DNA of 64,000 bases, from the NCBI RefSeq assembly GCF_009177095.1, contig NZ_AP021861.1:5624501-5688500 (forward strand), given 5' to 3'. The position numbers were made by a program, and so were the translations under genes. The notes under the pieces were generated by a model. The model ran no database searches. It was not told the origin of the DNA and worked only from the letters and a program-made list of their open reading frames with translations. Source of the stretch: Lacipirellula parvula. GTDB lineage: Bacteria; Planctomycetota; Planctomycetia; Pirellulales; Lacipirellulaceae. The number at the start of each line of letters is the position of its first letter. Position 1 is the first letter of the stretch. This document shows, piece by piece, positions 43,464 to 53,776 of the stretch.

Positions 43464-46400
43464 ATGGGGCGCGCCATGAATGGATTCGGCAACAGCAGCA
43501 GTTCGCCTAGTTGCAGGCAAGCGAACGGCAACCGCCGCTTGCGCGTTGAGCAGTTGGAACAACGCCAATTGCTCAGCATCTCGCCCTCGATGGTCGTCGA
43601 TGCGAACGACGCGCCCAATTACCTGAGCCTGTCGAAGCATGAGCTCACGGCAGTCGGCGACGACGTCTTCTATGTCGGCCGACCAGACCTCCAAACGACG
43701 GGGCTATGGCGCGTTAACGACTCCACGGGCGAGACTGTGCTCGTAAAAGACTTCCCGCCCGTTGGCCAATTGCCCGAATTACCCCGATATCTCGCCGGCG
43801 TAGGGGGAAAGCTGTTCTTCTGGACGAACAGCGGCGAAGTATATCGCTTGTGGACAAGCGACGGCACGGAGGAGGGTACCCAGCCGTTGCGTACTTTCAA
43901 CCTCTCGATTTCCTATGGCGGATTGGGAATCTTCGCCAATTGGGAGGAAATGAACGGCGACTACTATTTTTCCGCAGACGGCGGCGAAGACGGCTTCGAA
44001 CTCTGGAAGTCGGACGGCACGCTGAGCGGCACGGTCCAGGTCGCCGACGTCAACGCTGGCGTGGCTGATTCATCGCCGACGACGTTTGCGAACGTCAACG
44101 GACTGCTTTACTTCGGAGCCACCAGCGGGACCGCGGCGAGCGAACTGTGGCGTAGCGATGGAACCGAGGCAGGAACGCTGCGAGTGGCGATCCTCCCTGG
44201 AAATTACAGCTACCTGGGAGAGCCTACGGCAGTCGGCGATCGCCTGTTTTTCCGCTACTACGACGGCACGAACGAGCAGGAACTGTGGACCAGCGACGGA
44301 ACGGCGGCCGGGACGAAGATCGCCCGAGACCTATTCACTCCGTCGACAGGCTCGGGACGCGTCGAGCAGTTAACCAACCTCAACGGGGTTCTCTATTTCA
44401 GAGCGAACTCCGGCGCCAACCAGGGCATGTGGCGGAGCGACGGGACCGAGTCGGGCACGCAGCGCATCAATCTGCCGGGCCTAGGCAATCATCCCACGCA
44501 ACTCGCCAACGCTAACGGGACGCTGTACTTCGTGAGTGGCGGGACGGTTCGAACCTACGACCCTGTTACTAACAGCTCGACGCTGCTGGCGGAGTCGCTC
44601 AACGCGCCGTCGTTTCTCGCGTCGGCCGGCGACGTCCTCTACTTCCGAGCCAACGATTACTATCCGGCCACGGGTTACCATCCCGTCATTTACAAGACCG
44701 ATGGAACGCCGCAAGGGACGGCCAAAATCAAAGAGTTCCCCAAGTCGGAATTGTACCTTCAGCCGTCGGCCGTTGCTGCCGTCGGCGAGTCGCTGTACTT
44801 CACCGCGCTTGATCCGACGAGCGGCGAACAGCAACTTTGGAGGACGGAGCCTGGAGTCGGCGCGAACGTCGAGATCCTCGGCAGCCACGATGCGCGAACC
44901 CTCGGCGGCGAGCCCGTTGGTTTCACGGTTGTCGGCGACTGGATGTACTACATCAGCCGCAGTTCAACGCACTGGACGAGCCTGTGGAGAACCGACGGCG
45001 TCAACGCCGAGCTAATCAAAAATCTCCGTCCAGCCGCCTCCGGCGACTATCGCCGCCGTGAGACCGAATTGATCAATGTCGCCGGCACGCTCTACTTCAC
45101 CGCCACCGACGGCGAGCATGGCTATGAGTTGTGGAAGAGCGACGGCACGACGGCGGGCACGCTGATGGTCAAAGACATTCTCGTCTCCGACCAATCGCTG
45201 AAAGCTGCTTACCCGCAAATGCTCACCAACGTCGAAGGCGCCCTCTACTTCACGGCTTCCGACACGACTTGGAACTCTCCCGTACTGTGGAAGAGCGACG
45301 GAACCGCCGCGGGGACGGCGCCGCTGGCGGGGCACGTTTCGTATCCGAAGCGCCTCGTCAGCTTCAAGGGAGAGCTCTACTACACCGCTGGCTCAGGCAC
45401 GGTGATAGGCAAGACCGACGGGACTGCGGCGGGAACTGTTCAAGTCAGCCCGGCGGGAACCTTCTTTCAGTTTGACCCTTCGTCTCGTTTGATTGTTTCA
45501 GGCGACGCGCTCTATTTCCTTGCCAACGACGGCGTCTCCGGGACGGAGCTCTGGAAATCGGACGGCACGACGGCCGGAACGCATTTGATCAGACAGTCGG
45601 CGCCAGGAATCGGGGCCATGCCGATCGATTCGCTGTTCGGCGCCTACGGCAAGCTCTACTTCGCGGAGAGCGGATGGCTGTGGTCCACCGATGGCACGGC
45701 CGGCGGTACGACCAAAATTCTCTCGCTCGATGCAGCTTCAGGTTTCGATGGGAAGTTCGCCGCGCATGACGACTACGTTTACTTCACGTCTGAGGAATAC
45801 TCCCCTCCGACAAGAACGCCGATCGTGTGGAAAACCGACGGCACGGCCGCTGGCACGGCGGTCGTCGCTCGTCTAGCCGCCACGCCTGTCAACGAGTATT
45901 CGGAACGGCGATTTACCGCCGTCGACGACCGACTTTATCTGGTCAGCATCTGGTCAGACCAGCTGAAGGCGGCGTGGGAAATCGGCGAGACGTCGGCGAC
46001 TTCGCTCGGCGCTCTACCCTTGCAATTGAAGGTGGATTACTTCTGGCCGGCAATCGCCTTCAATTCTGACATTTATTTCAGCGGAAACGACGGCGTTCAT
46101 GGTGCAGAGCTCTGGAGGCTATTCGGCCCGAAGAAGCTAGCGGGCGACTACAACGACGACGGCCGCGTCGACGGGGCCGACTTCTTAGCGTGGCAACGCG
46201 GATACGGTTCCGCAGCGACGCCCGCGGGCAGCGGCGCCGACGGGGATGACGACGGGACGGTTGGCGCCGGCGATCTCAAGGTGTGGAAGGGGAATTACGG
46301 CGCAAACACAGCCGTAACATCCGCAGCAATGGCGACGTCCGACGCGCCGGCGATCGCTGCCGCGGCGCTCGTGGCGAGCGAAGAGTTTGAGGAAGGCGCG

Positions 46401-46526
46401 TTTGATGGCGACGCCCTCCCAACGACGGTGCGCGACCGCATCTTCGCTGCCGGCGACTTCTCGCTCCTTTACACGACTGACAGCGAGCAAGATTTCGTCC
46501 GCGAGCGCTGGCGGCGACGGCGATAG
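43464..46526 (+). CDS. Giant ELWxxDGT-repeat protein with dockerin-like domain (copy 3)
   Basis: This 1020-aa paralogue has the N-terminal motif RLRVEQLEQRQLLSIS, about 13 more degenerate repeat units (WKSDGT, IYKTDGT, VWKTDGT), the dockerin-like block [18 protein letters not shown] and the tail TVRDRIFAAGDFSLLYT ending RERWRRRR. ATG 43464 is chosen because AGAAGGA lies 9 nt upstream; ATG 43476 is an alternative. It is the most divergent of the three. The dockerin-like module could bind cohesin-like partners; none is seen in the window. Confidence 0.9.
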   Translation: MGRAMNGFGNSSSSPSCRQANGNRRLRVEQLEQRQLLSISPSMVVDANDAPNYLSLSKHELTAVGDDVFYVGRPDLQTTGLWRVNDSTGETVLVKDFPPVGQLPELPRYLAGVGGKLFFWTNSGEVYRLWTSDGTEEGTQPLRTFNLSISYGGLGIFANWEEMNGDYYFSADGGEDGFELWKSDGTLSGTVQVADVNAGVADSSPTTFANVNGLLYFGATSGTAASELWRSDGTEAGTLRVAILPGNYSYLGEPTAVGDRLFFRYYDGTNEQELWTSDGTAAGTKIARDLFTPSTGSGRVEQLTNLNGVLYFRANSGANQGMWRSDGTESGTQRINLPGLGNHPTQLANANGTLYFVSGGTVRTYDPVTNSSTLLAESLNAPSFLASAGDVLYFRANDYYPATGYHPVIYKTDGTPQGTAKIKEFPKSELYLQPSAVAAVGESLYFTALDPTSGEQQLWRTEPGVGANVEILGSHDARTLGGEPVGFTVVGDWMYYISRSSTHWTSLWRTDGVNAELIKNLRPAASGDYRRRETELINVAGTLYFTATDGEHGYELWKSDGTTAGTLMVKDILVSDQSLKAAYPQMLTNVEGALYFTASDTTWNSPVLWKSDGTAAGTAPLAGHVSYPKRLVSFKGELYYTAGSGTVIGKTDGTAAGTVQVSPAGTFFQFDPSSRLIVSGDALYFLANDGVSGTELWKSDGTTAGTHLIRQSAPGIGAMPIDSLFGAYGKLYFAESGWLWSTDGTAGGTTKILSLDAASGFDGKFAAHDDYVYFTSEEYSPPTRTPIVWKTDGTAAGTAVVARLAATPVNEYSERRFTAVDDRLYLVSIWSDQLKAAWEIGETSATSLGALPLQLKVDYFWPAIAFNSDIYFSGNDGVHGAELWRLFGPKKLAGDYNDDGRVDGADFLAWQRGYGSAATPAGSGADGDDDGTVGAGDLKVWKGNYGANTAVTSAAMATSDAPAIAAAALVASEEFEEGAFDGDALPTTVRDRIFAAGDFSLLYTTDSEQDFVRERWRRRR

Positions 46527-46799
46527 ACGGGCTGTCCTTAGCTCAGGTTCGAAGCAACTCGTAGCTGCTACAGCCAACGCGAAGGGGGGCCTTGCGCAAC
46601 CGATCCGCCTTGGTTGCGCGACCTCGAAGTCGCATCTACGGGCCAATTGCGGCTCGGCGCAGCCGCATGCTAGTAGCCGGCGTACCGGCCGGGGTAGGCG
46701 ACCCGGCGGGGGGGCGGTAGGCTGATTGTCTGCCGGAGAGCCCGGGCGGAGCGCCGGGGTCGAGACGGCCCGGCTCGCTGTTGTCTGTTGGAACTTGCT

Positions 46800-48113
46800 A
46801 TGTCTGCTGCTGATCGTCGTGTTGTCATCACTGGCTTGGGGATCGTTTCGCCGCTGGGGAGCGACCTGACAGAATTCTGGTCGGCGCTCATCGGCGGCCG
46901 TAGCGGGATCGAGACGCTGGTGAACCTCCCTGCCCTCGACGGCAAGGTCGCGTTCGGCGGCGAGTGCCGGCAGTTTGCGGGCGAGATCGACAACTTCGGC
47001 GAACTCGAAAAGGACCTGAAGAAGTCGATCCGCAAGGCGCTCAAAATGATGTGCCGCGAGTCGATGATGGCGGTCGCCGCGTCGCAGCACGCGATCGTCG
47101 ACGGCGGCTTCGGCGCCACGCCCATGGAGGCTGAACGCTCGGGCGTCGTCTTCGGCAGCGACTACATGCTCAGCCCGCCCGAGGATTTCATCAGCGCGAT
47201 GAAGAAGGCGGGGATCGGCGCCGGCGGGTTCGAGTACGGCAAATGGGGGACCGACGGCCTCCGCGACATGAATCCGCTGTGGATGCTCAGCTACCTGCCC
47301 AACATGCCGGCCAGCCATGTGGCGATCTTCAACGACCTGCAGGGGCCGAACAATTCGCTCACGATGCGCGAGGCGTCGGGGCTGATGGCGATCCGCGAGG
47401 CGGCGCAAACGATCGCCCGCGGCCATGCCGACCGGATGATCGCCGGCGCCACGGGAACGCGCATCCATTCGTTCAAGACGGTGCATGCGACGCAGTCGGA
47501 GCAGCTCGCGAACCCCGAGTTGCCGGCCCACGAAGCTTGCCGGCCGTTCGATCTCAACCGCAGCGGCATGGTCGTCGGCGAAGGCGCCGGCGCCATCTTG
47601 CTCGAAGAATACGAGTCGGCAAAAGCTCGCGGGGCCAAGATCTACGGCGAGTTGCTCAGCACCGGCAGTAGCGCGGTGGCCGACGCGAACCTGAAAGGGG
47701 CTCGCGAAGTCGCGCTGGCGAACGCCGCGAAGGCCGCCCTCGCCGCATCGGGAATCGATCCGGCACAGCTCGGCCACGTCTCGGCCCACGCGATGGGCAC
47801 CCGTGCTGGCGACGTCGAAGAAGCGGTCGCCCTCCGCGAGGCGCTCGGCGACCGCGTGAAGGAAGTGCCGGTGGTCGCCGCGAAGAGCTTCTTCGGCAAC
47901 CTCGGCGCCGGCGGCGGCGTCGTCGAAACGGTCGCCAGCCTGCTGGCCCTCCGCGAAGGGACGCTGTTCCCGACGCTCAATTTTTCGACGCCCGATCCAG
48001 AGTGTCCGGTGCGCGCCTCCGGCGCCGCGGATCTCTCGGCTGGCCAGAGCTTTTTGAAACTGAGCGTCACCCCGCAGGGCCAAGCGGCCGCGTTGGTAGT
48101 CGCCAAGGTGTAG
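46800..48113 (+). CDS. Beta-ketoacyl synthase homologue lacking catalytic Cys (KS-beta-like)
   Basis: This 437-aa thiolase-fold protein aligns with FabF over its length (start RRVVITGLGIVSPLGSDL, end LSVTPQGQAAALVV), but its active site is changed. The Cys position in TACAS is Glu191 in SLTMREASG. The first His remains (H330, SAHAMGTRAGD). The second His is Asn367 in KSFFGNLGAGGG. It cannot do normal condensation. Similar substitution is known in chain-length factors and decarboxylating KSQ domains. It may partner a KS-alpha such as the FabF here or act as a scaffold. It sits upstream of the nusA operon behind repeats. Confidence 0.85.
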   Translation: MSAADRRVVITGLGIVSPLGSDLTEFWSALIGGRSGIETLVNLPALDGKVAFGGECRQFAGEIDNFGELEKDLKKSIRKALKMMCRESMMAVAASQHAIVDGGFGATPMEAERSGVVFGSDYMLSPPEDFISAMKKAGIGAGGFEYGKWGTDGLRDMNPLWMLSYLPNMPASHVAIFNDLQGPNNSLTMREASGLMAIREAAQTIARGHADRMIAGATGTRIHSFKTVHATQSEQLANPELPAHEACRPFDLNRSGMVVGEGAGAILLEEYESAKARGAKIYGELLSTGSSAVADANLKGAREVALANAAKAALAASGIDPAQLGHVSAHAMGTRAGDVEEAVALREALGDRVKEVPVVAAKSFFGNLGAGGGVVETVASLLALREGTLFPTLNFSTPDPECPVRASGAADLSAGQSFLKLSVTPQGQAAALVVAKV

Positions 48114-48149
48114 CTCGCCACGAGTTAGTCACGGCAGTCGCCCAAGCGC

Positions 48150-48320
48150 CGGTAGGGGCGACACGTTGTAGCCAGGGGCGCGAGCCCCTAGGTAGATGCC
48201 TCGCCAAAGTCCGTGAACCCCGGAGGGGCGACACTGCTTTTTCGGCAAAGCAAAGAAGTGTCGCCCCTCCGGGGCTTTCCATTCATGAAACACCGGCGAC
48301 CGGGGGATCACGCCCCCGGC
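48150..48320. repeat. Cluster of intergenic hairpins, family K
   Basis: Several short stems occur in series: GTAGGGGCGACAC, AGGGGCGCGAGCCCCT, CCCCGGAGGGGCGACAC facing GTGTCGCCCCTCCGGGG, and CGGGGGATCACGCCCCCG. The GTGTCGCCCCT arm also occurs at 27921-27961. The rest of 48114-48725 shows no gene, and the rimP gene usual before nusA is absent. Confidence 0.7.
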
Positions 48321-48500
48321 TACAATATTCCGCTCCTTCGGAGCTGGGGACCACCTTAAAGCACGGCCGAACGCCTCTAACCATCCTCCTGCGTTCTTCG
48401 GTCGCCACTCATTTCCCTCCCCTTCCGCGCGATCGTTCCAACCGCTCTGCCGAGGGTGGCGGGGTCGCGTTCGGCCCGGCGTCGCCCCATTCCAGCGGGT

Positions 48501-48529
48501 TGACACCCCACTTTGGCGCCGGTAACCTA
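48501..48529 (+). promoter_or_regulatory. Probable nusA operon promoter
   Basis: A perfect TTGACA (48501-48506), a 17-nt spacer and TAACCT (48524-48529). The leader to nusA would be about 190 nt. Confidence 0.55.
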
Positions 48530-48725
48530 ACCTGATTGCGGAACGCCTTAAGTGCTTCCGTAGAACGAGCTTTGGCGTTTCGTCCGACAGTACGCGGGCG
48601 AACTGCGCTGAAAGTTCACCCGCGGTCGACGCCTGCTACAGGCTCTCGGCGGCGAACAATTTGAACAACTCGAACATCCTGGTGTGCCACGCGACGGGCG
48701 AATACGCCGCGAAAGCAAACAGCCT

Positions 48726-50063
48726 ATGAATCCCAACGAAATCCTCCGCATCGTCGATGCGATCCATCGCGACAAGAACATCGGCAAAGAGATCGTGTTC
48801 GAGGGGATCGAGGCTGCGCTCGTCTCAGCGCTGAAGAAACACTACGGCGAAGAGGCCGACATCACCGTCACGATCGATCGCCAGTCGGGCAACGTCTCGG
48901 CCGTCTGCGACGGCGAAGCGCTCCCCTCCGAGGAAGTCGTCGGCCGTATTGGCGCCCAGACCGCTAAGCAGGTGATGATTCAGAAGATTCGCGAAGCGGA
49001 GCGCGACGCTCTGTTCGACGAATACACCGAACAAATCGGCGACATGGTCAGCGGCGTCATCCACCGCTACGAAGGCGCCGCCGCGACGGTCGCCTTGCCG
49101 AACGTCGAAGCCATCCTGCCGCGCAGCGAGCAGATCCCCGGCGAAACGCATCATGTGAACGAACGCGTCCGCGCGACGGTGTTCGAAGTTCGCAAGAGCG
49201 GCAGCCGCGTGAAGGTAATCCTCAGCCGCACCCGCCCGCAGTTGGTGCAGCGGCTGTTCGAGCAAGAAATCCCGGAAATCATCGACGGCGTCATCGAAGT
49301 TCGCGCCATGGCTCGCGAGCCCGGCTACCGCTCGAAGGTGGCCGTCAGCTCGAGCGACGCCCGCGTCGATTGCGTCGGCGCCTGCGTCGGCGTTCGCGGC
49401 AACCGCATCAAGAACATCGTCGACGAGCTCGGCGGCGAGCGGATCGACATCGTCCGCTGGGACGACAACCTGGAAGTCCTCATTCCGAACGCCCTACAGC
49501 CGGCCGAAGTCGAGCAGGTGATTCTCTGCAAGATGCTCGGTCGTGCGATCGTGCTGGTCCGCGAGGATCAGCTGTCGCTGGCGATTGGCCGTCGCGGGCA
49601 GAACGTTCGCCTAGCGAGCAAGCTGTCGGGCTGGGACATCGAAATCATGACCCAGGACGAACTGGCCGAATCGATCGACCGGGCCGTCACCGGGTTCAGC
49701 CAGCTCGACGGCATGAGCATCGAGTTGGCCGAGCGGCTCGTGGAAGAAGGCTTCCTGAGCTACGACGACTTGTCGGTCATCGAGCCGGACGCGCTCATGG
49801 CGATGGGCGAGATGAGCGAAGAAGAAGTCGACACGATTGTTTCCCAGGCGGAGGACAAGGCGATGGAAGCCGAAGCCGCCGCCCAGGAAGCGCGTCGCAA
49901 GAAGCGTGAAGAAGATCGGATCGCGGCCATTGAAGCGGAACATGTGGCCGCCGACATTGCCGCTGGTCGCTTGCCGACGGCGCCGACCGCTCCGGTCGAC
50001 GGCGGCGAGAGCGAAGCATTGGCGGAAGAAGTTGCTGAAGAAAGCGAAGGTTCGGCGCCATGA
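48726..50063 (+). CDS. nusA: Transcription termination/antitermination factor NusA
   Basis: NusA binds RNA polymerase and nascent RNA. The 445-aa product has the N-terminal RNAP-binding domain ([20 protein letters not shown]), an S1 domain ([20 protein letters not shown]), two KH domains ([20 protein letters not shown] and [20 protein letters not shown]) and a helix-hairpin-helix region ([20 protein letters not shown]). An acidic tail follows. ATG 48726 is chosen; earlier frame sequence is not conserved. It leads the nusA-infB-rbfA run. Confidence 0.95.
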   Translation: MNPNEILRIVDAIHRDKNIGKEIVFEGIEAALVSALKKHYGEEADITVTIDRQSGNVSAVCDGEALPSEEVVGRIGAQTAKQVMIQKIREAERDALFDEYTEQIGDMVSGVIHRYEGAAATVALPNVEAILPRSEQIPGETHHVNERVRATVFEVRKSGSRVKVILSRTRPQLVQRLFEQEIPEIIDGVIEVRAMAREPGYRSKVAVSSSDARVDCVGACVGVRGNRIKNIVDELGGERIDIVRWDDNLEVLIPNALQPAEVEQVILCKMLGRAIVLVREDQLSLAIGRRGQNVRLASKLSGWDIEIMTQDELAESIDRAVTGFSQLDGMSIELAERLVEEGFLSYDDLSVIEPDALMAMGEMSEEEVDTIVSQAEDKAMEAEAAAQEARRKKREEDRIAAIEAEHVAADIAAGRLPTAPTAPVDGGESEALAEEVAEESEGSAP

Positions 50064-50192
50064 TCGACGCCGGACGACGCAAGACGTTTTTGAAGGAGCA
50101 AACCGATGGCGGTTTAAGTGCTAGGGCTTTAAATGCCGGCGTGGCGTGCGGAGGGGTCATCCGCCGCCGCTCGGCGATAACGGGAGATCATC

Positions 50193-53033
50193 TTGGCGGT
50201 TCGTATTTATTCACTCGCGAAAGAACTGAAGGTCGACAGCAAAGAGCTGGTCGATCTCTGCACGCAAATTGGCATCACCGGCAAAGGGTCGGCGCTAGCC
50301 AGCTTGTCTGAAGACGAAGTCGTCAAGATTCAAGACTATTTTAAGGGCTCGAGTTCGAAGCCCGCCGCCGCCAAGGGAGGATCCGCGGGCATCGCCGCTC
50401 CGGAACGCCCCCGCGAGCGAGCCGCCGCCGGCAACCGCATGCCGGTGATCGTCACTCAAAAGACGTCGGACCCGCTGGCCAGCCTGCGCAAGCTGCGCGA
50501 CGAAGAACAGGCCGCTGATCCCGTCTTTGAGGAAGCAGCCGAACTCGCCGCCCCGCTGGCCCCCGCCGCCGAGGCGCCCGCGGCGGAAGAAGCCGCCGTC
50601 GTCGAACCACCGGTTGAACCGGCGCCGCCCGTCGCCCGTTCCGCCCCGCCCGAGGCGGACGTTCCGCGCTCGCCTGGCCCGCTCGCCGGCGTCATGCGTC
50701 GCGACGATTACGTCGGCCCTGGCAACATGATGGGCAAGCCGCCCGTCTTCGAAGAACCAAAGTCCGGCAACCGCGGCGGCAACGCCGGCAAGCCCGCCGG
50801 TTCGCCCCCGCCGAAGGCTCGTCCCGCCATCAAGCTCGCGCCGATGCCCGCCGTCGAACCTCCCAAGCCGGTCCGCGGCAAGGCAGGCGGCGAACAGGTG
50901 ATGAAGCCCGACATGAAGCTGCCCGCCGACGCGATGCGCGCCGGCAAGAGCGGCAGCAAGCCGCTGGCGGCCCACCTGCGGCGCCATGAAGACGCCGTCG
51001 ACGCCGCGAAGAAAGCCAAGGCTGCGGAAGACGAAGCCGCGAAGGCCGGCAAGCGCGGCGGTCGCGCCAAGCCGATGATCGACGGCAAGGCCGGCGAAGG
51101 CGGCGGTCCGCTGCTCGGCGGTCGCGAAGAGCGCCAACTCGCCCGTCGTCGCACTGGTAACCGCCCCGGCGATGATGACCGCCCGGTCCGCGGCCCGCGC
51201 CGGAATCGGCCGAAGCGCCGCGCCGGCGTTAGCTCGACCGCGCCGCGAAAAGAGCGTATTAGCATCCAGCTCCCCTGCACCGTTCGCGAGCTTTCCGCCG
51301 CAGCGGGCGTACCGGGCGTCGATATTCTGCGGATCTTGATGAGCGAGGGCGCCATGGCGACCCTCAACACTCAGATGGATCCCGACATGACGGAGCTCAT
51401 TGCCGCGGAACTCGGCATCGTCATCGACTTCAAAGCTCCCAAGAGCCTCGAAGACGAGTTCCTCGACGAAATCCGCAGCATGGTCGATCCGGAGGAGTCG
51501 CTCGTCCAGCGGCCGCCGGTCATCACCTTCCTGGGGCACGTCGATCACGGCAAAACGTCGCTCATCGACAAGATCATCGGCATCAACGTCGCGAAGGGCG
51601 AAAGCGGCGGCATCACGCAGCACATTCGCGCCTACCAAGTCGATCGTAACGGAAAGCGGATTTCCTTCGTCGATACGCCGGGCCACGAGGCCTTCACCGA
51701 GATGCGGGCCCGCGGCGCCAACGTCACCGACATCGCGGTGATCGTCGTGGCCGCCGACGACGGCGTCATGCCGCAAACGGAAGAAGCGATCAGCCACGCC
51801 CGCGCTGCGGATGTGCCGATCGTGATCGCGCTTAACAAGACCGATCTCCCGGGCATCGACTTCGACAAGATCTATCAGCAGCTCGCCACCAACGACTTGC
51901 TTCCGAGCGAGTGGGGCGGCGACGTGGAAGTGGTGAGAACCAGCGCTACTACCGGCGCCGGCATCGAGAATTTGCTCGACACGCTGCTCACCGTCGCGGA
52001 ACTTCACGAGTATAAGGCCAATCCTTCGCGCGAAGCCCTCGGCACCTGCTTGGAAGCCTTGCAGATGGCCGATCGCGGCGTCATGGCGAAGTTCATGGTC
52101 CAAAACGGCACGCTGCACGTGGGCGACGTCGTCGTCTGCGGCGATTCGTTCGGCCGCGTGAAGAGCATGGACGACACGCTCAACTCGCGCGTTCGCTACG
52201 ACGAAGCGCTCCCGAGCATGCCCGTCAACATCTGGGGCCTCGACATCGCTCCTGCCGCCGGCGAGCACTTCTACGTGCTTGACGACATTGGTTTGGCTCG
52301 CGAAATCGCCGAGGCTCGCGCCAAGCGGGTCCGTTCGGAATTCCTCAGCGGCGTCGCTCCGACTCACGTCACGCTGGAAAACCTCTTCGACCGCCTCGAT
52401 GGCGCCGTCGAGGTCTCGACGCTCAACATCATTCTGCGGGCCGATACCCGCGGTTCGATCGAAGCGATCCGCAAAGAGCTCGGCAAGCTTGACCACCCGG
52501 AAGTCAAGCTGCGGATCCTCCAAGCGACGGTCGGCGGCGTTACTGAAGCCGACATCATGCTGGCCGACGCCTCCGACGCGATCGTGATTTCCTTCAACGT
52601 CGTTCCCGACGAACGAGCGAAGTCGGCTGCGGATCAACGCGGCGTCCAGGTTCGTCGTTACGAGGTGATCTACAAGATCGCCGACGATCTGAAGCAATCG
52701 CTCGAAGGCATGCTCAAGCCGGAAGAGCGCGAAGTCGACCTCGGTCGAGCGCTCGTGCAGCAGGTGTTCAAGATCAGTCGCGTGGGCGCCATCGCTGGTT
52801 GCCGTGTTCTTAACGGCATCATCGCCCGTGACGCCCGCGTCCGCATCATTCGCGACAGCACGATCGTCGGCGACTACGCCATCGACACGCTGAAGCGTGA
52901 AAAGGACGACGCGAAGGAAGTCCGTGAAGGCCTGGAGTGCGGTATCAAGCTCTCCGGCTACAACGACATCAAAGAAGGCGATCTGCTCGAGGCCTACCGC
53001 ATCGAGGAAATCGGACGCAAGTTCGACAGCTAA
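50193..53033 (+). CDS. infB: Translation initiation factor IF-2
   Basis: IF-2 delivers fMet-tRNA to the ribosome. The 946-aa GTPase has IF2_N at the start ([20 protein letters not shown]), a long Ala/Pro/Lys-rich linker (about residues 60-350), a second IF2_N-type segment ([20 protein letters not shown]), and the G domain with [18 protein letters not shown] and NKTD. C-terminal domains II-IV follow. The TTG start at 50193 has GGGAG 7 nt upstream and gives the standard N-terminus. The gap of 129 nt after nusA has no other gene. Confidence 0.96.
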   Translation: MAVRIYSLAKELKVDSKELVDLCTQIGITGKGSALASLSEDEVVKIQDYFKGSSSKPAAAKGGSAGIAAPERPRERAAAGNRMPVIVTQKTSDPLASLRKLRDEEQAADPVFEEAAELAAPLAPAAEAPAAEEAAVVEPPVEPAPPVARSAPPEADVPRSPGPLAGVMRRDDYVGPGNMMGKPPVFEEPKSGNRGGNAGKPAGSPPPKARPAIKLAPMPAVEPPKPVRGKAGGEQVMKPDMKLPADAMRAGKSGSKPLAAHLRRHEDAVDAAKKAKAAEDEAAKAGKRGGRAKPMIDGKAGEGGGPLLGGREERQLARRRTGNRPGDDDRPVRGPRRNRPKRRAGVSSTAPRKERISIQLPCTVRELSAAAGVPGVDILRILMSEGAMATLNTQMDPDMTELIAAELGIVIDFKAPKSLEDEFLDEIRSMVDPEESLVQRPPVITFLGHVDHGKTSLIDKIIGINVAKGESGGITQHIRAYQVDRNGKRISFVDTPGHEAFTEMRARGANVTDIAVIVVAADDGVMPQTEEAISHARAADVPIVIALNKTDLPGIDFDKIYQQLATNDLLPSEWGGDVEVVRTSATTGAGIENLLDTLLTVAELHEYKANPSREALGTCLEALQMADRGVMAKFMVQNGTLHVGDVVVCGDSFGRVKSMDDTLNSRVRYDEALPSMPVNIWGLDIAPAAGEHFYVLDDIGLAREIAEARAKRVRSEFLSGVAPTHVTLENLFDRLDGAVEVSTLNIILRADTRGSIEAIRKELGKLDHPEVKLRILQATVGGVTEADIMLADASDAIVISFNVVPDERAKSAADQRGVQVRRYEVIYKIADDLKQSLEGMLKPEEREVDLGRALVQQVFKISRVGAIAGCRVLNGIIARDARVRIIRDSTIVGDYAIDTLKREKDDAKEVREGLECGIKLSGYNDIKEGDLLEAYRIEEIGRKFDS

Positions 53034-53039
53034 CAATGA

Positions 53040-53134
53040 AAATGACTGAATGACGAAGCACGAATGACGAATGCGGGAACGCCCGTCGGCTATTTCGCAT
53101 TTCATTCGTCATTCGGATTTCGTCATTCGTCATT
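53040..53134. repeat. Intergenic hairpin, family G
   Basis: The arms AATGACGAAGCACGAATGAC and TTCGTCATTCGGATTTCGTC lie between infB and rbfA. The related copy at 62967-63052 even shares the leading AAAATGACTGAATGACGAA. Confidence 0.8.
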
Positions 53135-53184
53135 TAGGCCCCGCGCCGCATCGCCTTTAACCTGTATTTCGACTGTATCGCCTT

Positions 53185-53577
53185 ATGAGTTCACGACGCG
53201 TACTGAAAGCTGCCGAAGCGATTCGGGAAGTCGTTGGGATGGCGATCCTGGCCGACTTGAAAGACCCGCGCATCGAGGGCGTGACCGTCACGAAAGTGGA
53301 AGTCTCGCCCGACATGCGGCAGGCGAAGGTTTTCGTTTCCATCATGGGCGACGACCGCGCCGCAGACCTGTGCATGCACGGTTTGCAAAGTTCCGCCGGC
53401 TACTTGCAGCAAAAGATCGCCAAGCGGATCGACACCCGCTACACCCCGCGCGTCATTTTCGAACTGGACATGGGGGTGAAAAAGTCGATCGCGATCGCTC
53501 GGCTGCTGGACGATGTCTTGCCGGAGGAATCGGCACAATCGGAAGCCGATGAATCCGCTGAGGATTCGCCGGAGTAA
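53185..53577 (+). CDS. rbfA: 30S ribosome-binding factor A
   Basis: RbfA helps mature 16S rRNA. The 130-aa protein has the KH-like fold with typical segments: RRVLKAAEAIREVVGMAI, DPRIEGVTVTKVEVSPDM, AKVFVSIMGDD and RYTPRVIFELDMGV, and an acidic tail. It follows infB as usual, though a repeat lies between them and truB/rpsO are not next. Confidence 0.93.
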   Translation: MSSRRVLKAAEAIREVVGMAILADLKDPRIEGVTVTKVEVSPDMRQAKVFVSIMGDDRAADLCMHGLQSSAGYLQQKIAKRIDTRYTPRVIFELDMGVKKSIAIARLLDDVLPEESAQSEADESAEDSPE

Positions 53578-53776
53578 GGCCTGCGGCTCGCACGGGCCTA
53601 CGGGCCGAAAAGCCTCGCCGCAAATGCCCGAAACCTGCTCGCAGACGGACTTTACGAGCGATAATTAGACAAACTGCGTTCACCGCAACGCGACCAAAAC
53701 AAGGATTCGGCCGCTGCGTTCAGGAGGAACCGCCGCCGCGAAAAAACATAGCAGCTATCAACTGAGACATTCGCCC

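Noticed and set aside
46185-48083. A 632-codon open frame antisense to the ketosynthase homologue
   Set aside because: The sense protein aligns with FabF along its length; the antisense product looks like composition-driven noise.
48114-48725. A rimP gene before nusA
   Set aside because: The stretch contains only hairpins and a promoter; no RimP-like frame was found on either strand.
50295-53105. A 936-codon open frame antisense to infB
   Set aside because: It mirrors infB in a high-GC gene with strong third-position bias, has no recognisable domain or ribosome site, and the sense strand encodes a clear IF-2.
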